From NCBI GenBank assembly GCA_020161145.1, contig JAIUPQ010000001.1, forward strand, positions 620,001-684,000: 64,000 nt of DNA, in the 5' to 3' direction. Under the pieces are notes generated by a model, which was given only the letters and a program-made list of their open reading frames with translations, ran no database searches and was not told the DNA's origin. This stretch comes from Pseudomonadota bacterium (GTDB lineage Bacteria; Pseudomonadota; Gammaproteobacteria; Burkholderiales; Burkholderiaceae_C). Both the position numbers and the translations under genes were made by a program. Below are positions 17,753-26,243 of this stretch, piece by piece; positions within the stretch are counted from its first letter, which is position 1, and every line of letters begins with the position of its first letter.

Positions 17753-18501
17753 GGAGCGGAATGCGGGTTGGCCAGCGCGATGCGGTCCTGCGACACGGTG
17801 GGGCCATCAAAGACGGGCATGAGTGCGAACGCGGCATTCACAGTGCACCCTCCGGCAGCAATGCGTTCATCAGCGCAAAGGTGACGGCAGCACGTGCGAA
17901 CAGCTTTTCCTGATGGTCAGGGCCGCCGCCATCGTGCGCCATTTCGTCTGGTAGCAGGGGCGCCGAGAGGGCGGTCACGAAGGCGGAAACGGCACCTCGC
18001 GCTTCCCGGCGCGCTACTCCACGCAAGCCCGTTCGACTGACCGGCCGCCTCACTGGATAGCAAGACGTTGGGTGCGCCAGCATGCCGCCCAACTGCCTGC
18101 CCTGCGGTGGACGCTGTCCAACCTGGAAGCCTTCCGCAAGCATCGCCCGCTGACTTTGCCGCACAGACCGACGCGCTCGACGCCGGCCTCGGCCTAGCCT
18201 CGCTGCCACCTCGCCGAGGGCTTGGCTACGCGCCGTCGTTGCGCTGGCGCCGACGTTTCTGACTCCCGCTGCAGGGCCCGGCGCGCCGTGGGCCGAGGCG
18301 GTGCGGCGGCGCATGGCCGGCCGCTGCCGGCGTCGGCGGCAGGGCCGCTCAGGCCCGCGACTTCAGGAGACACGGGACAATCAGCCCCTTCGTCCCCGGT
18401 GCCCTCAAGGTGTTTGCCATGGTGCGCTCGCGCATCCGTGTTGCAGGAAGTGCAGTTGCGGGGGAACTCAGGAAATCCGACGCCGTTGCCAACCCGCAAG
18501 A
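17753..18501. other. 749-bp gap with no intact gene, decayed coding traces
   Basis: No frame gives a protein with recognisable domains. Plus-strand traces around 18169-18262 look like the end of a LysR effector domain. On the minus strand, a reading frame ending at 17838 has a plausible protein-like tail (LLPDEMAHDGGGPDH, then AAVTFALMNALLPEGAL) and overlaps, in GTGA, a second frame reading MPVFDGPTVSQDRIALANPH; neither is recognised. No terminator, tRNA or long repeat is seen. The stretch looks like DNA decaying after gene loss. Confidence 0.5.
18169..18262 (+). pseudogene. Possible remnant of a LysR-type regulator C-terminus
   Basis: In one frame the codons read DALDAGLGLASLP, and in an overlapping frame HLAEGLATRR. 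Together they resemble the LysR effector-domain segment GLGIAxLPxxLAxxxL, split by a frameshift. The upstream 100 bp has no open continuation, and downstream the frame degenerates. Support is a short resemblance only. Confidence 0.25.
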
Positions 18502-19512
18502 ATGCCCCATTCCATTGAAGAGTCCGCAGCCCGGAACCCCTGGCGCCTGTCTGTCGCCCCCATGCTGGACTGGACCGACCGCCATTGCCGGGTCTTCTAC
18601 CGCCTGCTGACGCGCCGCACCCGCCTCTACACCGAGATGGTGACCACCGGTGCGCTGCTGCACGGTGACCAGGGCCGGCATCTGGACTTCGACGCCGCCG
18701 AGCACCCGCTGGCGCTGCAACTGGGTGGCAGCGATCCGGCCGACCTGGCCGCCTGCGCGCGGCTGGCCGAGCGCTGGGGCTATGACGAGGTCAACCTCAA
18801 CTGCGGCTGCCCCAGCCCGCGCGTGCAGCGCGGGGCGTTTGGTGCCTGTCTGATGGGCGAGCCCGACCTGGTGGCTGACTGCGTGGCGGCCATGCGCGCG
18901 GCCACGGCGCTGCCGGTCACCGTCAAGCACCGCATCGGCATCGACCGCAACGAGAGTGAGTCCTTCGTGCGCGACTTCATCGGCCGCGTGGCCGAGGCCG
19001 GCTGCACCGTCTTCATCGTGCACGCCCGCAGCGCCTGGCTGGACGGCCTCTCACCCAAGGACAACCGCACCGTGCCGCCGCTGCGCCACGCGCTGGTGCA
19101 CCAGCTCAAGCGCGACTTTCCGGCGCTGACCATGGCCATCAACGGCGGCATCAAGACCGACGACGAGATCGCCCAGCACCTGACCGCAGTCGATGGGGTG
19201 ATGGTGGGCCGGCAGGCCTACCACGAGCCCTGGCAGATGACGGGCTGGGATGCGCGCTTCTTTGGCGCCGCGGGCCCCGAGGCCGACCGCGACGCGGTGG
19301 AAGACGCCTGGGTGGCCTATCTGGAGCGCCTGCACGCCAGCGGAACGCCCTGGCCGCTGGCCATGCGCCATGCGCTGGGGCTGCGCAACGGCCAGCCCGG
19401 GGCGCGGCGCTGGCGCCAGGTGTGGTCGGACCACCGGCTGCGCAGCGAAGCGCCGCGCACGGTGCAGGCGCTGGCGCGAGCCGCGCGGCTGGGCGCCGAG
19501 GTGGCGGCCTAG
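18502..19512 (+). CDS. dusA: tRNA-dihydrouridine synthase A
   Basis: A 336-residue flavoprotein that reduces uridine to dihydrouridine at positions 20/20a of tRNA. The FMN barrel starts SVAPMLDWTDRHCRVFYRLL, and the catalytic cysteine is C103 in NLNCGCPSPRVQ. FIVHARSAWLDGLSPKDNR and INGGIKTDDEI are DusA-specific blocks. ATG 18502 (MPHSIEESAARNPWRLSV) is the closest in-frame start to the core. It overlaps the convergent gene by 4 bp. The dusA 5' region is a known target of some integrases, notable because the DNA just upstream is decayed. Confidence 0.93.
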   Translation: MPHSIEESAARNPWRLSVAPMLDWTDRHCRVFYRLLTRRTRLYTEMVTTGALLHGDQGRHLDFDAAEHPLALQLGGSDPADLAACARLAERWGYDEVNLNCGCPSPRVQRGAFGACLMGEPDLVADCVAAMRAATALPVTVKHRIGIDRNESESFVRDFIGRVAEAGCTVFIVHARSAWLDGLSPKDNRTVPPLRHALVHQLKRDFPALTMAINGGIKTDDEIAQHLTAVDGVMVGRQAYHEPWQMTGWDARFFGAAGPEADRDAVEDAWVAYLERLHASGTPWPLAMRHALGLRNGQPGARRWRQVWSDHRLRSEAPRTVQALARAARLGAEVAA

Positions 19513-20087
19513 AAGCGGATGCTGCCCGGTTTGGGTGGTGGCACCGGCTCGGCCTGGGGTTCGGTCACCGGCTGGGTCTTGGGCGCAGGTGGCGGTGCCA
19601 GTGGCGTGGCGGCTGGGGCCTGGTAGTTGGCCGGCAGCTTGCCAGCCTTGGGGTAGCCGGCCGCGTCCAGGTAGCTGTGCCAGCTGGCGGCCACCAGCCC
19701 TTGCAGGCGCTGGCCGCCAATGGCCAGGGTGGGCAGGCTGCGCGCGCCGGTCAGGGTTTGCAAGGCGGCCACGTCGGCGTTGGATTCGACGCGCTTCTCG
19801 GCAAACGGCACACCCCGCGCGCGCAGCAGGTCACGGCCGGCGTCGCAGGGCGCGCATTGCGGCCCAGCATACAGCGTGACCGGAAACCGCTGCACGGCCG
19901 CGCGCAGCTCGGCCGGCAAGGTGGCGGTGGGTACGCCGGTGCCGCGCAATTCCAGCGGCTGCGCGCTCTTGGCATCGGCCGGCGGTCGGTCGGTGTAGGT
20001 CACCCGGCCGTCGGGATCAACGACTTTGTATTGGGCCTGAGCACTGGCTGCAGCCAGTGCCAGCATGGCAAGCAGGAGACGGTTCAT
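19509..20087 (-). CDS. Exported DUF4124-glutaredoxin domain protein
   Basis: A 192-residue protein. An N-terminal signal peptide (about residues 1-18, cut after AQA) is followed by a DUF4124 module (YKVVDPDGRVTYTDRPPADA). A glutaredoxin-like domain then contains the redox pair CAPC (in YAGPQCAPCDAGRDLLRARG) and the cis-proline segment ARSLPTLAIGG. A Pro-rich tail ends the protein. It probably acts as a periplasmic thiol-disulfide protein; its partner is unknown. It is 31 bp upstream of the prlC end and may be co-transcribed with it. Confidence 0.85.
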   Translation of the reverse strand: MNRLLLAMLALAAASAQAQYKVVDPDGRVTYTDRPPADAKSAQPLELRGTGVPTATLPAELRAAVQRFPVTLYAGPQCAPCDAGRDLLRARGVPFAEKRVESNADVAALQTLTGARSLPTLAIGGQRLQGLVAASWHSYLDAAGYPKAGKLPANYQAPAATPLAPPPAPKTQPVTEPQAEPVPPPKPGSIRF

Positions 20088-20118
20088 CGCATCTCTTTCG
20101 GCGGCCCGGGCCGCAGCT

Positions 20119-22128
20119 TTAGGTCATGCCCTGGTGCCGCAGCAGGGCGTCGATGCGGGGCTCGCGGCCCCGGAAGGCCTTGAAGCTGTCGATGGCCGGT
20201 CGGCTGCCACCCACCTCGAAGATCTCCCGGCGCAGGCGCTGGCCGGTGGGGCCGTCCAGCGGACCGGTTTCCTCGAACGCGCTCCAGGCGTCGGCCGACA
20301 GCACCTCGGCCCATTTGTAGCTGTAGTAGCCGGCGTTGTAGCCGCCGTTGAAGATGTGGCTGAAGGTGTGGGCCATGCGGTTCCAGGCGGGTGGGTGCAC
20401 CACGGCCACCTCTTGCCGCACCTCGGCCAGCACGGCCTGCAGGCGATGCGCCACCGGCTCGGTGTGGATGCGCATGTCGAAGAGGCCGAACTCCACCTGG
20501 CGCAGCGTCTGCATGCCGCTCTGGAAGTTCTTGGCGGCCAGCATCTTGTCGAAGAGCGCGCGCGGCAGCGGTGCGCCGGTATCGACGTGAGCCGACAGGT
20601 GTTTGACCACCTCCCACTCCCAGCAGTAGTTCTCCATGAACTGGCTGGGCAACTCCACCGCGTCCCATTCGACGCCGTGGATGCCCGAGACGGCCAGCTC
20701 ATTGACCTGGGTCAGCAGGTGGTGCAGGCCGTGGCCGAACTCGTGGAAGAGCGTGGTCACGTTGTCGTGGGTCAGCAGCGAGGGTTTGTCACCCACGGGC
20801 GGGGCGAAGTTGCACACCAGGTAGGCCATCGGGGTTTGCAGGGTGCCGGTGTCGGGGCGCAGCCAGCGGCCCCGGGCGTTGTCCATCCAGGCCCCCGGGC
20901 GCTTGCCGTTGCGCGCGCAGGGGTCGAGGTAGAAGCGGCCGACCAACTGGCCACTGCGATGGATTTCGTAGAACTGCACGCTGGCATGCCACACCGGCGC
21001 GGCGGCAGGGCGGATGGCCACTTCGAACACCGTCTCGATGATGCCCAGCAGGCCTTTGAGCACCTGTGGCAGCGGGAAGTAGGCCTTGACCTCTTCGTCG
21101 CTGAAGGCATAGCGGGCCTCTTTGAGTTTTTCGCTGGCGTAGGGCACGTCCCAGGCCTGCAGATCGGCCAGGCCCAGGTGCTCGGCCGCAAACGCGCGCA
21201 GCTCGGCCATGTCGCGTTCGGCCGCCGGGCGGGCGCGGCGGGCCAGGTCGCGCAAAAAGGCCAGCACCTGCAGGGGGGTGTCGGCCATCTTGGGGGCGAG
21301 GGAGACCTCGGCCGAGGTGAGGTAGCCCAGCAGTTCGGCTTCCTCCTGGCGCAAGGCCATGATCTCGGCCATCAGCGGGCCGTTGTCCTGCTCGGCGGGG
21401 CCGAACTCGCTGGCCCGGGTGGCGTAGGCGTGGTAGAGGCGCTCGCGCAGCGCGCGGTCGTCGGCGTACTGCATGATGGGCAGGTAGCAGGGCATGTGCA
21501 GCGTCAGCTTGTGGCCGTCCTTGCCCTCGGCCACGGCGGCCTCGCGGGTGGCGGCGCGCACGTCGGCGGGCACGCCGGCCATCTCGACGTCGCTGGCGTA
21601 GTCGGCCCAGGCGTCGGTGGCGTCCAGCACGTGGTTGCTGAACTGCTGGGCGACTTGCGCCAGGCGCTCGTGCAGCGCGGCAAAGCGGGTTTTGGCCTGG
21701 CCTTGCAGGTCGGCGCCGCCGAGGTGAAAGCCTTGCAGCGCCAGCTCAAGCACGCGCTGGCGTGCGGGCGGGTGACCACCTTGCGCGGCCACGGTCCGGG
21801 TCTTGGCGTAGAGCGCGGCGTCGCTGCCCAGGCGGGTGAAGAACTCGGTGATGCGCGGCAACGCGGCCTCGTGGGCGGCACGCAATTCGGGTGTGTCGGC
21901 CACGGCGGTCAGGTGGCTGACGATGCCCCAGGCGCGGCCCAGGCGCTCGGTGGCCACATCCAGCACGCGTGCCATGGCGTCGTAGTCGGCCGGCGTGGCA
22001 TCGCTGACACAGGTTGCCAGCGCGGCCTCGGCCTCGGCCAGCAGGGCGTCGAGGGCCGGCGCCACGTGCGCGGGCTGGATGGCGTCGAAGGCGGCCAGAT
22101 CGGCCGGGTTGAGCAGCGGGTTGTTCAT
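20119..22128 (-). CDS. prlC: Oligopeptidase A (M3 metallopeptidase)
   Basis: A 669-residue cytosolic zinc peptidase that degrades short peptides, including cleaved signal peptides. The zinc site is H462-E463-F-G-H466 in [14 protein letters not shown], with the third ligand in the downstream [20 protein letters not shown] block. Length matches E. coli OpdA (680). Its ATG overlaps the folD stop (ATGA), so it is translated from the folD message. Confidence 0.93.
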   Translation of the reverse strand: MNNPLLNPADLAAFDAIQPAHVAPALDALLAEAEAALATCVSDATPADYDAMARVLDVATERLGRAWGIVSHLTAVADTPELRAAHEAALPRITEFFTRLGSDAALYAKTRTVAAQGGHPPARQRVLELALQGFHLGGADLQGQAKTRFAALHERLAQVAQQFSNHVLDATDAWADYASDVEMAGVPADVRAATREAAVAEGKDGHKLTLHMPCYLPIMQYADDRALRERLYHAYATRASEFGPAEQDNGPLMAEIMALRQEEAELLGYLTSAEVSLAPKMADTPLQVLAFLRDLARRARPAAERDMAELRAFAAEHLGLADLQAWDVPYASEKLKEARYAFSDEEVKAYFPLPQVLKGLLGIIETVFEVAIRPAAAPVWHASVQFYEIHRSGQLVGRFYLDPCARNGKRPGAWMDNARGRWLRPDTGTLQTPMAYLVCNFAPPVGDKPSLLTHDNVTTLFHEFGHGLHHLLTQVNELAVSGIHGVEWDAVELPSQFMENYCWEWEVVKHLSAHVDTGAPLPRALFDKMLAAKNFQSGMQTLRQVEFGLFDMRIHTEPVAHRLQAVLAEVRQEVAVVHPPAWNRMAHTFSHIFNGGYNAGYYSYKWAEVLSADAWSAFEETGPLDGPTGQRLRREIFEVGGSRPAIDSFKAFRGREPRIDALLRHQGMT

Positions 22129-22982
22129 CGTTCGGCAGCGTCCAGCGTGTTGGAAAGAAGCATGGCAATGGTCATAGGGCCCACGCCGCCAGGCACCGGG
22201 GTGATCCAGCTGGCAACGGGGGCCACCTCGGCGTAGTTGACGTCACCGCAGAGCTTGCCATCGGCGCCGCGGTTGATGCCCACGTCGATGACCACGGCAC
22301 CGGGTTTGACCATGTCGCCCCGGATGGTGTCTGCACGGCCCACGGCGGCCACCAGCACGTCGGCCTGGCGGGTCATGGCACCCAGATCGGGGGTGGCACT
22401 ATGGCAGATGGTGACGGTGGCGTCGGCTTGCAAGAGCAGCAGCGCCATGGGCTTGCCGACGGTGTGGCTGCGGCCCACCACCACGGCGTGCTTGCCGCGC
22501 AGCGCGGTGCCGGTGTGGGCGATCAGCCGCATGCAGCCGGCGGGGGTGCACGAGCGCAGGCCGGGCAGGCCGGTCATCAACTCGCCGGCAGCCTGGACGG
22601 TGTAGCCGTCCACGTCTTTGCGCGGGTCTATGGCGGCGATGACGCGGCCGGGGTCGATGTGGCGGGGCAGCGGCATCTGCACCAGGATGCCGTGCACGCG
22701 GGCGTCGGTGTTGAGCGCGGCGACGCGGGCCAGCACCTCGGCCTCGGTGGTCTGGGCCGGCAGGCGATCCAGAAACGAGGCGATGCCCGCTTCGGCGCAG
22801 GCCCTGACCTTGTTGCGCACGTAGACGGCGGAGGCGGGGTCATCGCCCACCAGCAGCACGGCCAGGCCCGGTGGGTGGCCCTGGGCGGCGGTGTAGGCGG
22901 CGGCACGCTGGGCCACCTCGGCGCGCAGCGTGGCGGCCACGGCCACGCCGTCGATGCGCTGGCCTCGGGTGGGTTGGGTCAT
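22125..22982 (-). CDS. folD: Bifunctional methylene-THF dehydrogenase/methenyl-THF cyclohydrolase
   Basis: A 285-residue FolD. Signatures: [14 protein letters not shown] with the catalytic lysine, [12 protein letters not shown], the NADP-binding [16 protein letters not shown], and the C-terminal [15 protein letters not shown]. It interconverts 5,10-methylene-THF and 10-formyl-THF. A stem-loop terminator of the upstream two-component operon separates it from the response-regulator gene. It overlaps prlC by 4 bp. Confidence 0.95.
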   Translation of the reverse strand: MTQPTRGQRIDGVAVAATLRAEVAQRAAAYTAAQGHPPGLAVLLVGDDPASAVYVRNKVRACAEAGIASFLDRLPAQTTEAEVLARVAALNTDARVHGILVQMPLPRHIDPGRVIAAIDPRKDVDGYTVQAAGELMTGLPGLRSCTPAGCMRLIAHTGTALRGKHAVVVGRSHTVGKPMALLLLQADATVTICHSATPDLGAMTRQADVLVAAVGRADTIRGDMVKPGAVVIDVGINRGADGKLCGDVNYAEVAPVASWITPVPGGVGPMTIAMLLSNTLDAAER

Positions 22983-23000
22983 GAGAGGGCTCCTAAAGAC

Positions 23001-23021
23001 AAACGGGGCCGAAGCCCCGTT
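23001..23021 (-). terminator. Terminator after the fixJ-like gene (minus strand)
   Basis: Read on the minus strand, an 8-bp stem AACGGGGC/GCCCCGTT closes on the stable tetraloop TTCG and is followed by TTGTCTTT. It lies 18 bp after the response-regulator stop and just upstream of folD. Confidence 0.75.
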
Positions 23022-23038
23022 GCACGATCACGGCTGGG

Positions 23039-23662
23039 TTACTTTGGCGCGTTGGCGCCGAGCGCGATCTTGAGCAGATCGGCCACGGTGGACGAGTTGA
23101 GCTTTTCCATGATGTTGGCGCGATGCGCCTCCACCGTCTTGATGCTGATCCCCAGGTCGTCGGCAATCTGCTTGTTGAGCCGGCCGGCGACGATGCGCTC
23201 CAGCACCTGTTGCTCGCGGCTGGTCAGGCGGGCCAGCAGGGCGTCGCGACTGGCTTGCTCCTGCGAGGCCGAGAACGAGCCCTGGGCCGCTTCGAGCATG
23301 CGTTCGACCAGCTTGACCAGGGCCGATTCGTTGAAGGGTTTTTCGATGAAGTCCATCGCGCCCTTTTTCATGGTCTGCACAGCCATGGGCACGTCGCCAT
23401 GGCCGGTGATGAAGACCACGGGCAGCGGGCTTTTGCGCTCGACGAGCTTGTCCTGCAGTTCCAGCCCGCTCATGCCGTCCATGCGGATGTCGCACAGCAG
23501 GCAGGCCACTTCGCGGGGGTCGAAGCGCGAGAGGAAGGATTCGGCGGAGTCGAAGCACTTGACGCGGTAGTCCTTGCCTTCGAGCAACCACTGCAGGGAG
23601 TCGCGCACCGCTTCGTCGTCATCGACGACGTAGATGGTGCCTTTCTTGGGAATCAAACTCAT
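23039..23662 (-). CDS. FixJ/NarL-type response regulator
   Basis: A 207-residue two-domain regulator. The receiver domain has the acidic pocket VVDDDEAVRDSL, phosphoacceptor D58 (LLCDIRMDGMSG), T in VVFITGHGDVPMAV and K in FIEKPF. The LuxR-type helix-turn-helix reads LTSREQQVLERIVAGRLNKQ followed by IADDLGISIKTVEAHRANIM. The start ATG overlaps the kinase stop (ATGA), so the two are co-translated partners. Position between folD and the divergent aceE operon is suggestive of control of carbon metabolism, but targets are unknown. Confidence 0.9.
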   Translation of the reverse strand: MSLIPKKGTIYVVDDDEAVRDSLQWLLEGKDYRVKCFDSAESFLSRFDPREVACLLCDIRMDGMSGLELQDKLVERKSPLPVVFITGHGDVPMAVQTMKKGAMDFIEKPFNESALVKLVERMLEAAQGSFSASQEQASRDALLARLTSREQQVLERIVAGRLNKQIADDLGISIKTVEAHRANIMEKLNSSTVADLLKIALGANAPK

Positions 23663-26181
23663 GAATCAGAGGCCTGCGGCGTTGGGGCGGCGGCAAGATC
23701 CACCGGCAAGGTGAAGGTAAAGCGGCAGCCGATGATGAGGCCTGCATTGTAGAGGTTCTCGGCTTTGAGCCGTCCCCGGTGCGACTCGATGGTGGAGCGG
23801 CACAGCGACAGCCCGATGCCCAGCCCATCGGACTTGGTGGAGAAGAAGGCCTCGTAGAGCCGGGGCAGGATTTCGGAGGCGATGCCGGGGCCACGGTCGG
23901 TGACCGAGAACTCGATGCCGGGGCCTTCGTCGGCAGTGTGGCGCGGCACCACGCGCAGCTCGATGTGCCGGCGCGAGGGCGGGAGCTTGGCCAGGTCGAT
24001 GGCCTCGGCGGCGTTCTTGAGCAGGTTCATCAGCACCTGCTCGATCATGATGGGATCCACCATCAGCGGCGGCAGGTAGTTGGCCACGTAGGTGTGGATC
24101 TCCACACCCCGGCGGCGCACCTCGATGCCGGCCAGCTCCACCGCGTCCTCGACGATGGCGGCGGCCTGGGCCAGCTGGCGCTGCGGCTCACTGCGCTTCA
24201 CGAAGGCGCGGATGCGGTGAATGATCTGCCCGGCCCGTTCGGCCTGACGCGCGGTTTTCTGCAGCGCGGCCACGAGGTCGTCCTGGCCAATGCTGCCGGC
24301 CTGCACGCGGCCCACCATGCCCATGCAGTAGTTGGTGATGGCGGTCAGCGGCTGGTTGAGCTCATGCGCCACGCTGGAGGCCATCTCGCCCATGGTGACC
24401 AGACGGCTGGTCTCTTGCGCCCGCTCGGCCTGGGCGCGGGCCTGGTCTTCGGCGCGGCGGCGGGCGGTCACGTCGGTGGCCACCAGCATCTGCGCCAGCG
24501 AGCCGTCCGTCCATTGCAGGTAGCGGGTGCGCACGTCGAACCACATCTGCAGCGTCTCGACGAAAACCTCGCGCGGTGTCGCGCCGGCCTCGGTCAGCGG
24601 CTGGGCCGGCAGGCCGGCCAGGGCGTCGTCGTCATCGTCACCCGCGCCACCACCCTCGCCAAAGCGCAGCGGGGTCGGGGCCTGGGCCAGCAGCATGTGG
24701 CCCTCGGCATCGCTGCCAAACCACAGCCGGTAGGAGCGGTTGGCAAACAGCAGGTCGTAGCGCTGCACCGACTGCACCGACACCAGCGCGTCCAGTCCCT
24801 CCAGCACGGTGGTGAAGCGCTCGTGCGAGGCCGAGAGCTGGTCGCGCACGCGCTTGGCCTCGGTGATGTTGGTCATCGAGGTCATCCAGCCCGTCTGCGC
24901 GCCGGCGCTGTCGATCAGCGGCGAGACGTACATGCGCGCGTCGAACATCGAGTGGTCTTTGCGCTGTACCTTGACTTCGATGCCGCCGGCCGGGCTGCGG
25001 CCCTGGAGCTGCTGCTGCAGCAGGCGGGCGTTCTCGTCGATGCGCTCGCGCGGCCAGTAGGGGAAGGGCGGGCGCCCCTCCAGCAACTCGGCCTCGGCAA
25101 AGCCGGTCATGGCGCAGAAGGCCGGGTTGACGTAGCTGACGCGGCCATCCATGTCCATGGCGCGCATGCCGGTGAGCATGGAGTTCTCCATCGCGCGGCG
25201 GAAGTTCATCTCGGCCACCAGCGCGCGCTGCACCTGGCTCTTGCGCCGCATGTGGCGCCATGAGGCCAGCAGCATCCAGACGGTGAGCACCGACAGCGCC
25301 ACCACCATCCAGAACAAGGTGTTGCCGATCAGGCCCACCGAGGTGCGCCAGCCATGGCCGCGCAGCATCAGGCCGTTGGCCACCGGGTCCAGCGGCAGGC
25401 GGTAGACCAGCGCGGGCGCGCCCGGCGCCTTGTTGGCCGTGGCCGCCAGCACCTCGCCGGCCGGGCCCAGCACGGCCAGGCTGTGGCGGCGCGCCACGTC
25501 GGGCGGCACGGCATGGCGCAGCAAGCCGTCGATGGAGTACTCGGCCAGCAGCACGCCGACAAATGCGCCGCGGTAGGTCAGCGGCACCTGGAGCTGGAAG
25601 ACGGTGGTGCCGTCGCGCTCGAAGAAGGGCGCCGAATACACCGGCTGGCGCGTCTCGCGGGCGGCCAGAAACGCCAGCTCGGTCGGCGTGCGGGCGCCTT
25701 CGTCGGGCAGCGTCAGGTCGGTCTCCAGGCTGAAGTCCACCGCATCGTGCGGGCCCATCAGGTGCGACTGCAGCGTGCGCACGCGGCGCTGGGCATCCAG
25801 CCACACCAGATGCCGCAACTCGGGCCGGTTGGCCTGGAAGGCCGTGCTCTGCTGCAGAAAGGCCGCCTCGTCCAGGGTGCGCGTGGCCAGCTCGCGTGCC
25901 AGGCGGGTGAGTTGCTCCTGGTTGTCGAGCAGGTGCAGCCGGATCTGCTGCTGGGCGATCTCGGTGTCGCGGGCCAGGCCGTCGCGCACGCGGTCGATTT
26001 CTTCGGAGCGCAAATACCAGAACGAGGCCGTAATGGCGGCCAGGAACAGCAGCACCGACAGCAGCGGCGCCACCGTGGCGTAGCGGTCTTGCCGGGTGGG
26101 CGATTGGCGCCGCCACCAGCGCACGAACACCCGCTCGAAGCGGGAAAGACCATCGCGTTGGGAATCGGGGGAATCAGGCAT
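23659..26181 (-). CDS. Membrane PAS-domain sensor histidine kinase
   Basis: An 840-residue kinase. A first transmembrane helix (about 38-56) and a second (about 285-305) enclose a periplasmic sensor of roughly 225 residues. Two PAS domains follow (about 325-440 and 450-573; VSYVNPAFCAMTGFAEAELL in the first). The HisKA box is SSVAHELNQPLTAITNYC with H606, and the ATPase domain has the N box EQVLMNLLKNAAEAI and DRGPGI. This is the FixL/DctB-like class that signals to a FixJ-type regulator, here the next gene. The second PAS has an acidic insert (DDDDD, about residue 522). The periplasmic ligand is not recognisable; a C4-dicarboxylate or pyruvate-like signal is only a guess. Confidence 0.88.
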   Translation of the reverse strand: MPDSPDSQRDGLSRFERVFVRWWRRQSPTRQDRYATVAPLLSVLLFLAAITASFWYLRSEEIDRVRDGLARDTEIAQQQIRLHLLDNQEQLTRLARELATRTLDEAAFLQQSTAFQANRPELRHLVWLDAQRRVRTLQSHLMGPHDAVDFSLETDLTLPDEGARTPTELAFLAARETRQPVYSAPFFERDGTTVFQLQVPLTYRGAFVGVLLAEYSIDGLLRHAVPPDVARRHSLAVLGPAGEVLAATANKAPGAPALVYRLPLDPVANGLMLRGHGWRTSVGLIGNTLFWMVVALSVLTVWMLLASWRHMRRKSQVQRALVAEMNFRRAMENSMLTGMRAMDMDGRVSYVNPAFCAMTGFAEAELLEGRPPFPYWPRERIDENARLLQQQLQGRSPAGGIEVKVQRKDHSMFDARMYVSPLIDSAGAQTGWMTSMTNITEAKRVRDQLSASHERFTTVLEGLDALVSVQSVQRYDLLFANRSYRLWFGSDAEGHMLLAQAPTPLRFGEGGGAGDDDDDALAGLPAQPLTEAGATPREVFVETLQMWFDVRTRYLQWTDGSLAQMLVATDVTARRRAEDQARAQAERAQETSRLVTMGEMASSVAHELNQPLTAITNYCMGMVGRVQAGSIGQDDLVAALQKTARQAERAGQIIHRIRAFVKRSEPQRQLAQAAAIVEDAVELAGIEVRRRGVEIHTYVANYLPPLMVDPIMIEQVLMNLLKNAAEAIDLAKLPPSRRHIELRVVPRHTADEGPGIEFSVTDRGPGIASEILPRLYEAFFSTKSDGLGIGLSLCRSTIESHRGRLKAENLYNAGLIIGCRFTFTLPVDLAAAPTPQASDS

Positions 26182-26203
26182 GAGAGCGGATTATCGGCAG
26201 GGC

Positions 26204-26209
26204 TAACAT
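26204..26209 (+). promoter_or_regulatory. Candidate -10 element for the aceE operon
   Basis: GGC-TAACAT, matching the GC-TAnnnT pattern found before several other genes here. Predicted start near 26216, leaving a 28-nt leader that contains AGGAGG. No clear -35 is seen. The divergent kinase gene starts 22 bp away. Confidence 0.4.
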
Positions 26210-26243
26210 GTGCTCATCCCAAGACCGCATGAGGAGGCCTCCG

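Noticed and set aside
18222-18518. Open frame before dusA
   Set aside because: Arg/Ala-rich, no domain, no ribosome site, and overlaps the dusA start in another frame.
20065-22236. A 723-codon plus-strand frame opposite prlC
   Set aside because: Shadow of the oligopeptidase gene, which has a complete HEFGH site.
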